This document shows positions 36,729-48,448 of a stretch of DNA of 64,000 bases, in pieces; position 1 is the stretch's first letter, and each line of letters opens with the position of its first letter. The position numbers were made by a program, and so were the translations under genes. The notes beneath the pieces were generated by a model. The model was not told where the DNA came from. It saw only the letters and a list, made by a program, of their open reading frames with translations, and did no database searches. This DNA is from Artemisia argyi (lineage: Eukaryota > Streptophyta > Magnoliopsida > Asterales > Asteraceae): NCBI GenBank assembly GCA_030686995.1, contig CM060707.1:84554472-84618471 (forward strand), in the 5' to 3' direction.

Positions 36729-36977
36729 CGTACTTTTTGACTTTGGAAAAGGAAAAAGGTGTCAGAAAATCTTTTGCTTAGATTTCTTTTTGTACTTTCC
36801 AAATCCCACTCAAATATTTTTTTTTAGTTTATTTTTGTACTTTATTGAATAAAATATTTACTTAATTTATTTTTCTAAACTTAATTTCTAAAAAAAAAAC
36901 ACACACATCACAGGTTTCGGAATCTCTAACAATGGTGCATGTTGAATGATTGATTGATACCGGTTTTTTCATCAAAA

Positions 36978-39900
36978 ATGGTGAGTGTTTTGCATCAAGT
37001 ATTCCGTTTTTGATAAGTTTTTATTATTAGGGTTTTTGAAAGACCATTCGAATTGGGATGCTTGTTAGGGTTTTTATGTTTGTTAGTTTTCTTGGTTGAC
37101 TAATTAAGTGATTGTGTCGATTGTGTCCTTTGTTAGTGTTTATTGGAAGATCCTAATTCCTTATCGTGATTAATTAATTAAGTGATTGTCTAAGCGCTTA
37201 ATTCATTGTTGGAACAAATCTGTTTAGGGTTTTTAGTACTTAAGAAGATTAAGTGCTTAGAAATTTGGCTAATCTTTTGTTTTACTCGTTATTTACAAGA
37301 TCTTTATGGTTATTACGTTTGTTGATTGCTTAATTAAGTGCTTATGCCCTTCGTTAATTCTCAATTTAGAGGTTTAAATTTTCTATGCTTATCTAGGTGC
37401 TCAACATTGAGCTAAAAAATCCAAGCATGTTTTTAATGGTCTTTGGAGTGATTACGAGTGTTGTTTAGGACTGAATGCCTATTTTGTACAATAGTTAGAA
37501 AGAAATATAACGTTGGTCGACTTTCCACCATTGTGTTAAAATGTACGTTTAGCACATTGCAAATTTTAAGTTTATTGGAAGATGTAGTCACTGCCTTACA
37601 TTGAATGTTAACATAGTATGTTCTTATTTCCTGTATTTCTGCTTATGTTTAGTATACTTAAGCTCACTGGCTAGAGCATGAGCAAGTGACGAAAGTAGTA
37701 TTCGTTGTTTTAGTTTTATTAAAGCTTACTGGCTACATAAAGGCTTATGGGATGATAACTATGTTTTATTAACTGTAAGCCTTATGCTAACATTTTTAAG
37801 TATATTTCTTTTTTGTAGGACTATGATTCAACACTTATCGTTAGGAGTAAATTGCGTTACTTCTCACGTATGAAAAAGGAATTAGACCAGCCGCGACAGA
37901 CATTGTTTAAGGCCACATGTTTTGGACCGTGGCTAGATCTTACTTATGTTGATAATGAAGAACGTCTGGTTCAGTATATGCTTCAGAAACAAGTCTGCCA
38001 ATACGATGATAACTATGATCTTCCAATTGTATATTGTGTGAATGGACATAGTTTTGTTTTTGGTCGGCATGAATTCTGCTTGATTACTGGGTTTAAATTT
38101 GGTATTCTCAGCTTTCGGAAATGGAGAAGTGGGGATATCCCATTTCGTGATCGTGTTTTTCCGGATAAGGTTGGACAGTATGTGAAAAACATTGATCTTC
38201 TATATGTTATTGAAGATGAAGATGCTTTTTTAAACCTGTCGGATGCAGATGCCGTAAGGGTGTGTTTGTTGCTAACCTTAGAGGTTATATTCATGGGTAA
38301 GGATTTAGGGTCTGTCATTGATGATATGTTACTGAGGATGGTCGAAGATGTTGATGAGTGGAATGCATTCCCATGGGGCGAGTACATTTGGAGGCAGCTG
38401 TATGATTCAATCAGAAATGTTGCTTCAAAGAATCGAGTTGGATTGTATCCACCATTGGACAAAACAAAATCCAAGGATGTTCCGACATATTGCTTGGCTG
38501 GATTTGTTTGTGCATTCAAGGTGATTATATTTCTAGTCCTTTTAACAATTCTTTGGCTGGACAAAACAATTCTTTGCTTACTGTTTAGAGTAATGCTTGA
38601 TTATTATATTTCTAGTCCTTGTAACTAATAATGGTTATGTTTGCAGATATGGATTATTGAGACTTCTGATAAAAGTCAGCTCTGGTGGAGGAAGGATGAT
38701 GAGGTGATCCCAAGAGCGCTTTCATGGTCGAAGCATAGACCATCGAAAAAATCTGATAATTTTGAATTACTCTTTACTAAGGTAAATATAATGTTTTTGG
38801 AACATCTTATAATGGTTCAAATAATTACTTTGTTTACCGTAGTTGTTTTCAAAGCACATGTTTACTACTACTCACTACTTTAGCAGAGAAAACTAAGTTA
38901 TATGTTTTTCATAGGAATCCAAACCAAAATTTGGTCTCATCCCAAACAAATTTGAGGCTGAATCTCAATGGTATACAGAATCATTAGAATTTTTTAAGTG
39001 GTATACCCCGAGGGCGCCGCCTGTTCGAAAGGGTGGACTTTATGATCATTATTGGAAGAAAAAGGCGAGTGATATGCCGAATATAAGTCAAGTTGATTCC
39101 TCAGTTGAGGTAGTTAAACATGTGGATGTGGTTGCTCTTCAAACTGTTGTCAAGGCTTTGGAAGCCCGAACATTGAAACTCGAGACTATAATTCAGGTTA
39201 CTGTTTTACCTTTTCCAATTTGTTTCCAAGGTATTTTCTTTTGAGAAACTTGTCATGGTATACACTAATAGACTAGTTTTGTTCCACAATACTTTCACTT
39301 ACAGTTACTTCCTAGTAAAAGAAAGAATGTGGAGACAGATCCTAATGAAAAGGTAATTTTATGATGTTGTCTTAAACAATACTTTCATTAATTTTAAGCA
39401 TGTATTTTTTATTGAACTATAATGTTATACTAATTTTTGGTAAACAATTTGGTATGTAGGTTTACACTGCTCAAAGACAACGGGAGCCTTATGAAAAGGT
39501 GATTTATTTACATGTGAAGAGTTTTATATTTTTAAATATGAGTTTCTAATAGTATGCAGAAAAGGTAATTTTATGGTGTCGTGTAGGTGACATTAATATT
39601 AATTTATTTTTTAAGTATAAAGAGGGTTTTTGAATAGAAACAGTTGAAGTTGGATTTTGGGGGTAGTGGGTCCTTTGGCTAACTATTTTTATATCATTGG
39701 TAGGACAATGAGCTTGCTGATGAGTATTGCAGTCAAGGCAATGATTTTCTTAACATGTTTGAGTCGCCATGCGTTGAAGATGGACCATACAACGGATCAC
39801 ATGGACGAAATGTTGTAAACGATGAAAAGCAAGAGGATATCTGTCCACCTAATGAACCAAACAGCAAAATTTTACCTCGGGTGAAACTTCCTCACGAGCT

Positions 39901-42295
39901 AGCTGAAATGAAGAAGAGGAGGTTCGAAAATTCTATTAGGTCGCCGTTTATTGAAGTAAAACCTTCACCAGTTCCTAACATAGATGAATTGAAAAATCAG
40001 AAGAACATTCTTGATCCGATTATGGTTCAAATGTTACGGCAAGTAAGACCTTGGGTAGAGGTATGATGTTTAAGATCCTTTGTATTAATATAAGCACGTG
40101 GTATTGTGATTGTTTTGATATTAAAGGTGATTTATTTTTGTTATTTTGTATTTCAGGTTCTTGAACGACCATATCACAACCTCGACACAATTTATGTTAA
40201 CTACGAAATTGATCGATTTCTCCTTAGGGATGGGTGGGTTAATTGTAAGTTTCCTTGGTCCGGTGATATAGTTGTGGGTCGTAATTTCTGGGATGCTCTA
40301 ATCGGCCTTGATGATAAACGCAAAGGATGGCTGCATGACGAGGTAAAGTAAATACATATTTTATTTACTTTACTCAGTTTTATATAAAATTGTGCTTTTG
40401 ATTGTATGTAATTGCCAACTGATTTCAAGTAACTTTTATTTGAGGTAAATTGCCAAACATTATAGTTGTGGATTCTATAAAATTGTTTCAAAGAGATAAT
40501 TTTAACTTCACATTGAAAATCTCAATTATAAGGGCACATCTATCTAACGATGTTGATGGGTTCCATTGCTTAGTTTGACTGAGTTCCCATAAAATCATTT
40601 GTGTGGTTGATATTGATCCTATTTTTTTGGTTCAATTACAGATAACAAAGAATATGATCAATATCAAGCACACCAATGGTTTTATGGGAACTCGGTCAAA
40701 TTAAGGAATGGAACCCATATACATCGTTTGATAGATGGGCTCTTATAATTGAGGCGTGTTGTTTGTGATAATGATATAGTGAGTATTGTTTATGGCAATT
40801 CACACTCCTTCATTATCCCATTCAACACGAGTCCTATTGCTCACATGCTTTTATATAATCCACAATATTTTCTTCGGCACACCTTGGTAATTTGTATCAT
40901 ATAAGAGTTGTTTGAAATCTGTCTCAAGGTATATAAAATAAAAATCGCATTTTTTATACAACCAACTGAATATTTTTTCTTTATTTTTTTTCTTTTCACA
41001 GCACATTGATCTATGGATTGGCTACATGTGGCATACTAGACCAGACGATATGGATTGGTCGATGGTTAGCTGCTTTTTTCTACCACTACTGATGAATGGA
41101 TCGATGCCTTTGTTCTATGTAAACAAAGAAAAATACCCTCTTGGATGGGCTGATGTTGAACGTGTTTTTATCCCCATAAATGAACCTGAAACACATTGGT
41201 CTCTTGCTGTGTTTCACATCCGGACTGGTAAAGTTACATTCTATGATACGCAACCCCATCATGAGATTGAAACGCGTGATTTTTACCTGAGAATGAGGGA
41301 TTGCCTAGAGAAAAGGCTTCCGGAAGTGCTGAAAGAAGCAGATTTGTTTGACCAGAAGGGAATCGATCCTATGTCCTATAGGATTACGTTTACGAATGCT
41401 GAGAACGTTCCAAGGCAGGGTGGGTTGTTTGACGACTGTGGGGTGTGGGTCTGCATGTTTTTATTCAGGTATGTCATTTTACATAGCATTTAAAATACGT
41501 TTTCCAATCAACTATGATACTTGTACAAATACTTTTAGAATTATAATATGATACTTGTACAAATCTAATACTTGATACCTAATAAGATAAACATTCATTA
41601 AGCAACATGTAAGATACATGCAGTAGGATAGGCAAAGCTACACGCGCATTTATTTTTTCCCATCTTGGTTTGGTTCACCATTAATGGCCGACTTGCTGCT
41701 ACTTGCCTCACCGTACACTTCTCGTCTGAGGCCTTCTAGAATTTTAGATGGCAATTGCATATTTGGTTCGGCATTTGGGCCATATCTTTCATAAATCTCC
41801 GGAAATATTACCTCTTTCAGAACCTTGTTTGACCATTGCCTATCTTCAGCGTTATATTTGAACGTAACTTTTTTAGGTTTTTTAGGCATATTTCCTAAGT
41901 AAATAAGTTTTATAGTAGGGTGAATATAAACCACCATGTGACAAGAACCCCTTAAATAGCAAAATCCTGACCACATGGCAAGACACATGTAAACAGTCCA
42001 TATGTAGTCATCCTATAAATAGATAAATGTAGTCCACAAATTAGTAAAAATTGGCAGCTAAAAATTGGCAGCTAAAGCATATTCCTGACTGACGTTCGCT
42101 ATTTTCGATGTGAATGGTATAATTGAATTGAATAGTTGGTACACTTGATTAACAGTAGTGATGTATATATTTAATGGTTTTTACAGGTTGGGAAAAGGCA
42201 AGCTTTTGGACTTTGACAACCCTATTCAAGCACCGTTGGCATATCGAGAGAGGTTGATCAAGTTTTATTACAAGCATAAAATACATGTTCCTTGA
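36978..42295 (+). CDS. DUF1985 + Ulp1 (C48 SUMO-protease-like) gene, intact, 10 exons
   Basis: The exons I read are 36978-36980 (ATG alone), 37819-38520, 38647-38781, 38915-39196, 39305-39352, 39460-39498, 39704-40060, 40157-40342, 41002-41468 and 42187-42295, giving 776 codons with the stop and no disruption. The DUF1985 region is at residues ~15-235 (GHSFVFGRHEFCLITGFKFG, ADAVRVCLLL, WNAFPWGEYIW). The middle is charged and variable. The C-terminal ~210 residues form the Ulp1 catalytic domain with His in ETHWSLAVF, Asp in TFYDTQP, Gln in NVPRQGGLF and Cys in DDCGVWV, so the full triad is present. Ulp proteases process SUMO or related modifiers. The substrate here is unknown. The intron at 40343-41001 holds a MITE and the last intron holds an antisense ORF. 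The single-codon first exon is the least certain part. Confidence 0.85.
40521..40753. mobile_element. Hairpin MITE in a Ulp1-gene intron
   Basis: Starts CTCAATTATAAGGGCACATC and ends with a near-complement (TGGGCTCTTATAATTGAG). The two halves are complementary over most of the 233 bp. It belongs with the elements at 59966 and 60655, which share the CTCAATTATAA end. No target duplication was determined. Confidence 0.7.
41650..41889 (-). CDS. Small lysine-rich protein antisense inside a Ulp1-gene intron
   Basis: 79 residues from the ATG at 41889. It begins MPKKPKKVTFKYN, a classic short basic nuclear-localisation-like stretch, and continues with a probable helical core (WSNKVLKEVIFPEIYERYG) and a polar tail. 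It lies completely within the last intron (41469-42186) of the plus-strand Ulp1 gene. An upstream in-frame start at 41988 would add 33 residues containing an apparently unrelated hydrophobic stretch, so the second ATG is preferred. I do not recognise a family. Its clean frame and placement among MULE genes make it a candidate element-encoded protein. Confidence 0.5.
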   Translation of the reverse strand: MPKKPKKVTFKYNAEDRQWSNKVLKEVIFPEIYERYGPNAEPNMQLPSKILEGLRREVYGEASSSKSAINGEPNQDGKK

Positions 42296-42551
42296 ATGTT
42301 CCAAAAAACGGCAAGCTTTTGTGTAAACATTTGTATGGTCCTTTTGTAAACTATGTTGGAAACGATATATTATCTATGGTATTGCATGGGAACTAGCATG
42401 TAGTTGCGGGTTATGTAATCCTCCGGGATAACTTTGGGTTTATGCATACCCAACATTTTGTATTTACCACCGCTTTTATGGCTAGTGAATGGATATTAAC
42501 TATGTCTAATGACTGCAGCTTAAATAGATTGTTAAGTATTTTGTGGTCGAT

Positions 42552-42561
42552 TGCTCGACTG
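42552..42561 (+). promoter_or_regulatory. TGCTCGACTG motif upstream of the coiled-coil gene
   Basis: One copy in gene direction, 120 bp before the ATG at 42681 and about 80 bp before the TATA box. Confidence 0.6.
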
Positions 42562-42635
42562 GTGGTTGGGGAGATGGATCATTTAATGTGATGTGATATT
42601 TATTACATACTTCATTTTATGTTGCTTCTCTATCC

Positions 42636-42648
42636 CCTATTTAAAGGG
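42636..42648 (+). promoter_or_regulatory. TATA-like box of the coiled-coil gene
   Basis: CCTATTTAAAGGG, about 35-45 bp upstream of the ATG at 42681. The leader would be very short. Confidence 0.5.
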
Positions 42649-42680
42649 TACATAGTTCATTTGTTTTTACTCAAAAACAA

Positions 42681-43040
42681 ATGGAAGGCCCTTCTATGTT
42701 AATCGAAGAACTTGCAAATGCCGCGGATTCTCATTTGATTAGCAAACAACTGTATGTGTTATTTCATAGAGAGACAATGGAGGCGGAGCAGGCTGTGGTT
42801 GATCTTGAGATGCGTTGTGCCCATGCGGCGGAAAAAATCCGTAAGAAGAAAGCTTATATTGTAGAATTCGAAGCGGTAAATGGCATTGAAGCTGCAAATG
42901 CCGTTACTTATTTGAAGGAAATGGTTGGGGTAGAAGAGGAACAAGAGGCTCTTTTGAAGACAATGCTAGTGAATGCGCAACGTGCTGCTCGTCAGAGGCG
43001 TCGCTATATGGCAAAGGTCTATAACCAAATTACTGGATGA
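42681..43040 (+). CDS. Small coiled-coil protein of the MULE
   Basis: 119 residues, single exon, ATG to TGA. Almost entirely helical, Glu/Ala-rich and heptad-compatible from residue 30 on (ETMEAEQAVVDLEMRCAHAAEKIRKKK), ending with a basic region (RAARQRRRYMAK) that could bind nucleic acid or act as a nuclear signal. I recognise no family. It sits between the first Ulp1 gene and the convergent transposase gene and has its own TATA box and a TGCTCGACTG motif. A dimerising partner of another element protein is possible, but that is conjecture. Confidence 0.65.
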   Translation: MEGPSMLIEELANAADSHLISKQLYVLFHRETMEAEQAVVDLEMRCAHAAEKIRKKKAYIVEFEAVNGIEAANAVTYLKEMVGVEEEQEALLKTMLVNAQRAARQRRRYMAKVYNQITG

Positions 43041-43349
43041 AGTGGGAAGGGTTTGCTTTTCTATGTTGGTGTTTTGGTTTGCATAAGTCTTAACAATATC
43101 CTATCTAGTTTCTGGTTGGCATAAATCTCATGTATTTAGTTCTAATAGTATGTGTAATGGTTATGTGTGTTTGATTAATTATATGTCTAACATAAAACCG
43201 TATAAAATAAATGGCATAACCTTAAACAATAATCAATAAAAAGAAGCAAGAAGCAAGTACCATTAAGTTCTTATAATGCAAATAACCTCAATACTAACGA
43301 GCATAACATAAAATATAACATGACATTTAAACAACATTTTTTTCATCTA

Positions 43350-46300
43350 CTACGGGTCACCCAAGTTAAACTGTTCGTAGTTCCAATCCATTTCATCATA
43401 TTGATGCGAACTTGATGTTCCATATGTTGATGGTTGTATCGAACCTGAGGTTCCATACGTTGATGGTTGTCCCCAACCTGATGTTCCAACCATTGATGGT
43501 TGTACCCAACCTGATGTTCCCTCCATTGATGGTTGTCCCCAACCTACTGCTCCCCCCATTGAGGGTTGTACCCAACCCGATGCTCCATCAATTGATGGTT
43601 GTACCCAACCCGAAGTTCCCGCCATTGATGGATGTACCCAACCTGAGGCTCCCTGATTAGATGTGCCCTCCATCGATGGGTATTGCCAAAATGAATTTCC
43701 CAACATCGATGGTTGTTGCCAAACTGCGTTTCCCACATTTTCCTGGAAAAAACATTATTTAAACAATGGTACTCTAATGTACAAAAAATATTATTTTGAA
43801 TAAGATAATACAATTCAATTACATTTCTTTTTGGCAATGGTTCCATGCATGATTGACGCATGTGTCCAACCTTCCAGCACCTTGTACACGTTACAGGAGT
43901 TGGTACTTCTCCTTGAGATGCAATACGGTTTTTGTTTTTTGGTCTCCCTGATTGTTTTCGAATCACACCTGGTGGCTTCACAATTTGCAAGCCATCCGGT
44001 TTCTCCCATTCGGATGATTCTCCTACAGGGTAAACCAATCCTTGGTATGTCCCTTTTAGCGTTGTTGTTTTAAACCAATACCAGACCAAATGATTACAGT
44101 CTCTTTGTTTAAGAAATCTACTAACCGCTATCGCATGACCGCATGGTATACCGGAAAATTGCCATTGACAACAAGTACATGTCCAATTATCTAGATTCAC
44201 AGTATGTTGCTTTCGAAAATCAACCACCTGATAAAGTATGTTAGCTTGAATACCTGTGACAATCCAATTAGCGCTTTTCATCATTCTGTCCTTTAGTTTT
44301 GCAGCAGCCCAGTCGCTAAGTTCCCCCTCTACCGCATCTAAAATATTTTTCACATAATAAATTATTTATCAAATTGTATAAAATTCAAATTACATTATAA
44401 AAAATGAAGGTTACCTTCATATTTGTCTCGACGTTCACAAAACCACCTTTGCACCAGCCCTCTATACCACTCCATTAGCCTTGTTATTGGTTCTTTTCTC
44501 ACATCCCTTGTTAACGCATTTACCGACTCTGCGCTGTTGGATGTCATATAGTTGTACCGCTTAGCCGGACAATATGCCCTAGACCATCTCTCTACGCCAG
44601 CTTCAATAAGTTTATTGTAAGCTTCTGGTTTATATGCTTGAATAGCAGAAAGCGAGCGGTGAAAATCATCCTTAGCGTAATTTTTGCATGCCTTCCAATA
44701 CAAAGCCCTCGATTTTTTACTCGTTCCCAAAGCACAATTCATCATTAGATGTCTACAACAGAACCCATGAAATGAATTTGGGAAGACTGTTTTACAAGCT
44801 AGTCCAATGGCATAATGTCTATCAGAAATGATGGCCAAATCCTCAACTTCCCCGATGCAATCTTTCAAGCATGACAAAAACCATGTCCACGATTCCCCAG
44901 TCTCACCTTGAGAAACACCAGTAGCAATCGGTACAATCTGGTTGTTACCGTCCATTCCAACGGCAAGCAGATTTGTTCCAAGATACTTCCCTTTAAGATG
45001 CGCCCCATCAATTATGATAAGTGGTCGCAAATGTTGTAAGAAAGCTTGAATCTGTAGGACCCAAGAAATTATCAATTAGTAGTTGTTTGTATAGAAAAAT
45101 ACTTATTCATATACAATGAACCATATCTACAAAGACTAATAGCAAAGATCAGTAACAAAACACAAAAAACAGATTTATCTACAATGAACATTGTGTTTAT
45201 ACATGCTTACCGCAACACCAAAGCCGACAAAACACATCTTAAAGTGTCCTTCATCATCCGTATCAATATGAGTTACCGTACCATCATTTGCCATCTCCAA
45301 GTTATAAAAATAGTACGGTAATCGATCAAACGATTCCGTAGGACAACCTGTGAGAAGCTCCAATGCTCGATTTTTCCCAGTCCATGCTTTTTTATAAGAA
45401 ATGTCGATATTGAATTGTTCAGCCAAATCATCTTTTATATCTCGTGGCCTGTAGATTCGACTGCTGTCTTTCATTTTCGGTGCGATCAAACGTGCCAAAA
45501 GTTTTATGGTAGCATTACGGTGGTTAGGAAGAAGTTGTGTTTTGGGACAAGTGTGAACATCGTTGATTGTTCCTATCCTCCATTTAACACTATTTTTTAT
45601 CCTTGACGTAACTATTTTCCAATCGCACCCCTGATGAAAACAAACTACATCGTACCTCAATTTATCAGACTTTCTAGTCCTAAATTGTCTTCCATCTATT
45701 AGAGCTTTCTTACCAATTTCAAACATGCACCAGTCTTTATCATCAAATTCATCACCTGATTTAAGGATACGAGAGCTATTGCTGTTGAAATCCATGATAT
45801 CCAGCTCCTTAATGATAGGTAATGGTTGATCGGGAATAGGAGGCATATTTTCAAAAGTATTTGTTTGTGCCCATTTATGCACAAATTGTTCATTTGAAGA
45901 TGAAGTAGGCCCAAAATTTTTAAATTGTTCATTTGAAGATGAAGTAGGCACATAATTTTTGCCAAATTCCTGATTAATTTCGTTGTAGTTTTCAAAAGGT
46001 TCATCTTTTGGCATCTGAAAATCATGGTTAAAATTTGTTGGTTCAAAATCATTAGTAAATAATGAATCATTAAGGTCAAAATCTAATGTATTGGAAGAAG
46101 ATGGTTTTACTTTTGCCTTTACCTTTTTGACAACCTTTTTAATAAAAAGTTTAGGCAACGCACCCTTTGGCCTACAAATTTCGGTAGCGAAAAATTGAAC
46201 ATCCTCATCATCAACTACGTTGACTGGACCATGTGACATTTTGTAATAAAAACTTAAAGCAAATTCATTGTTAAGTTTGAACTTTTTATTAACATAGGTA

Positions 46301-46401
46301 ACTAACCCATCGTATGTAACAGTCTTCATTAGTGAAACACCATAACTGGAGCCATCTTCGAAAACCAAATATACACGAAATTTATTATCTAAAGCACTCA
46401 T
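43350..46401 (-). CDS. MURA-type Mutator transposase, apparently intact, 4 exons
   Basis: Exons 46401-45211, 45051-44415, 44337-43823 and 43742-43350 have GT/AG borders and add up to 912 codons with the stop and no break. The N-terminal ~95 residues form a PB1/ubiquitin-like region (FRVYLVFEDGSSYGVSLM). The MuDR DNA-binding region is at ~220-330 (QFRTRKSDKLRYDVVCFHQGC, then CPKT). The catalytic MULE domain spans ~400-560, with Asp in IIIDGAHLKGKY, Asp in AIISDRHYAIG, the HGFCCRHL motif, and the expected Glu in NSAESVN. The SWIM zinc finger is CTCCQWQFSGIPCGH. A CCHC knuckle (CTRCWKVGHMRQSC) and a tail of 12-residue repeats complete it. It cuts and joins the element ends. All catalytic residues are present, so this copy may be autonomous. 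Confidence 0.92.
43415..43700 (-). repeat. 36-bp tandem repeats encoding the transposase tail
   Basis: About eight imperfect copies of a 36-bp unit on the minus strand coding GTSGWVQPSM-G-like 12-residue repeats. The tail is rich in Gly, Ser, Trp and Pro. Copy number probably varies among relatives. Confidence 0.85.
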
Positions 46402-46465
46402 ATTTTTTGTTGGTAGACTTCAATATGTTATGTAATAATGTATTCATATATAGTTTTATGTAATA

Positions 46466-46479
46466 ATGTATTTATATAT
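46466..46479 (-). promoter_or_regulatory. TATA box of the transposase gene
   Basis: CTATATATAAATAC on the minus strand, 65-78 bp upstream of the ATG at 46401. TGCTCGAC motifs lie directly beyond it at 46492-46528. Confidence 0.55.
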
Positions 46480-46491
46480 AGTTTTCTGGTG

Positions 46492-46831
46492 GTCGAGCAG
46501 TCGAGCAAATACATGATCCAGTCGAGCAAAAAAATTGGCGGGAAATCTTGGCGCCAAAATATTTGGGCGGGAAATTATGGCGGGAAATTATGGTGTACCA
46601 TCACATCACATCACATCACATCACATCACATTTATTAAAAGTACATATCATTTATTAAAAATACCTACCACATATTAATGTGCCATAAAGACATTGTAGT
46701 AAATGTTTCATCTACCATATATTAAATTGTAATAAAGGTTTCATCTATCCTACATTAACTCTTTGAAAAAGTCAACGCTCGACTAGCAAATGCTCGACCG
46801 GCAATGTACTTTATAATTTGCTTGTCGAGTG
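46492..46831. promoter_or_regulatory. Shared upstream region of transposase and GRF gene, with TGCTCGAC motifs
   Basis: The 530-bp gap between divergent starts (46401 and 46931) has three minus-oriented copies near the transposase (46492-46499, 46498-46507, 46519-46528). Near the GRF gene it has plus-oriented copies at 46777-46786 and 46791-46801, and one inverted variant at 46822-46831. A (TCACA)n microsatellite occupies about 46600-46632. A TATA box for the GRF gene, CTATAAAAGC, is at 46868-46877. Confidence 0.65.
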
Positions 46832-46930
46832 AAAAAAAATGGCGCCAAAAATTCCCGCCAAAAACTCCTATAAAAGCAAACACAACTACTTGTCTGTATT
46901 AGGGGAAAAAAACACATACAATTTGTAATC

Positions 46931-47449
46931 ATGAAGATGGCAAAATATGAAGCTTTTGCGTGTCCATGTGGAAACGGAGATGTCGTTTTGCGACAATCAC
47001 AACGACCCCATACATATGGTCAGTTGTACTACGCATGTCCTCTATCAAAGGTTAATAATCAAATGTTTTGTTATAGATAAATAATAATATGTTATTTGTT
47101 GAAATTAATTTTCTTTATGCTTTAACAGCCTGGTACTGACGATCACGGATGTAAGTTTTTCATATGGAAAGAGGAACGAATCCGTCTAATGACTGGAGGA
47201 CCGCCAACACCAAACTCTGCAAGCCCGTCAACACCTACAAGGTATCCTACAGGTCCGTCAACACCTACAAGGTATTCTGCAGGTCCGTCAACACCAAGTG
47301 GGGAATGCTCAAACTGCAAGTTGTTGTCTAACGAGTTAATGGTACTGAAGACAACACTAGAGATGTACAGGCATCCAGAACGACACACAGATGCATCAGC
47401 TGTACTACTTGAACAGCTCTATGATAACTTGGGAAAATTACGTATGTAA
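46931..47449 (+). CDS. GRF-type zinc-finger protein of the MULE, 2 exons
   Basis: Exons 46931-47050 and 47129-47449 give 146 residues with correct GT/AG borders and frame. The GRF finger spans residues 9-55 (CPCGNGDVVLRQSQ, YYACP, GCKFFIWKEE) with four cysteines in the expected CxC...C...C arrangement. It is completed only after splicing. A linker follows with three copies of a (G/A)PSTPTRY-like repeat, then a helical C-terminus with a CSNCKLL pair. GRF fingers bind single-stranded nucleic acid in several DNA-repair proteins. Here the protein is small and plant-transposon-like. TATA and TGCTCGAC motifs lie 55-140 bp upstream. Confidence 0.8.
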
Positions 47450-48113
47450 TAATTAGAATTTTTATTTGGTTTATTAGTACGTAATAATTAGTATGTTTAA
47501 TATTAGTATGTTTGTAATTTTTAACTAGCCTATGTTTAATAATTAGTATGTTTAATATTAGTGTGTTTGTAATATTTGTTATTTTATTTGCCTTCTTTAC
47601 TGGTCGAGCAGTTACTAGTCGAGGTCGACCAACGGCGCTCGACTTGTAATTGATCGACATACGGTGATCGACTTGTAAGTGCTCGACATACGGTGATCGA
47701 CTTGTAAGTGCTCAACCGGCCGTATACATATTAGGAATGACATATGTACTTAAAACAAGTGCATTAAAAACAAGATAAACTTACGTAATAATTAGAATTT
47801 TTATTTGGTTTATTAGTACGTAATAATTAGTATGTTTAATATTAGTATGTTTGTAATTTTTAACTAGCCTATGTTTAATAATTAGTATGTTTAATATTAG
47901 TGTGTTTGTAATATTTGTTGTTTTATTTGCCTTCTTTACTGGTCGAGCAGTTACTAGTCGAGGTCCAACGGCGCTCGACTTGTAATTGATCGACATACGG
48001 TGATCGACTTGTAAGTGCTCGACATACGGTGATCGACTTGTAAGTGCTCAACCGGCCGTATACATATTAGGAATGACATATGTACTTAAAACAAAAACAA
48101 GATAAACTTACGT
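47446..48113. repeat. Tandem duplication of ~335 bp between GRF and OB-fold genes
   Basis: The unit starting GTAATAATTAGAATTTTTAT at 47446 recurs at 47785 with a few small deletions (3 bp near 47964, several bp near 48091). It begins at the GRF stop codon, so it duplicates the 3' flank. Each unit contains about five GTCGAG/CTCGAC words (47602-47710 and 47941-48045), in both orientations. Confidence 0.85.
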
Positions 48114-48448
48114 AAATTAAACTTAAAAATAAAATAAAAATAACCTAAAAGAAGAATTACATAAGTTAAACTTAAAAAAATTAACATCAGCTCAAACACA
48201 AATTACACAACCTCAGAAATTTGTAACACTTGATCTTTGTAGTAAACCCTCACCAAATTTCTTATCGTAATGTTAAGGTAATTGCGGTCAGATTGTTTTG
48301 GTGAAAACACAGAAACATTTTTTAGCACCAACACAGATCCAACGGTAAGCACCTTTGCAAATAACTCATCATCAAGGACTTTATGATGAATTGTGCCTGA
48401 TAGTAAACCTGAAACATCTTTTAGTGTTACAGTGAGATCACCCAAAAC

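Noticed and set aside
43412..43660. A plus-strand Leu/Met/Val/Pro-rich frame opposite the transposase tail
   Set aside because: It is the antisense of the 36-bp tandem repeats.
47185..48060. CRISPR-like impression from repeated words and tandem units
   Set aside because: The repeats are a two-copy duplication and peptide-coding repeats in a spliced plant transposon gene. There is no spacer structure.
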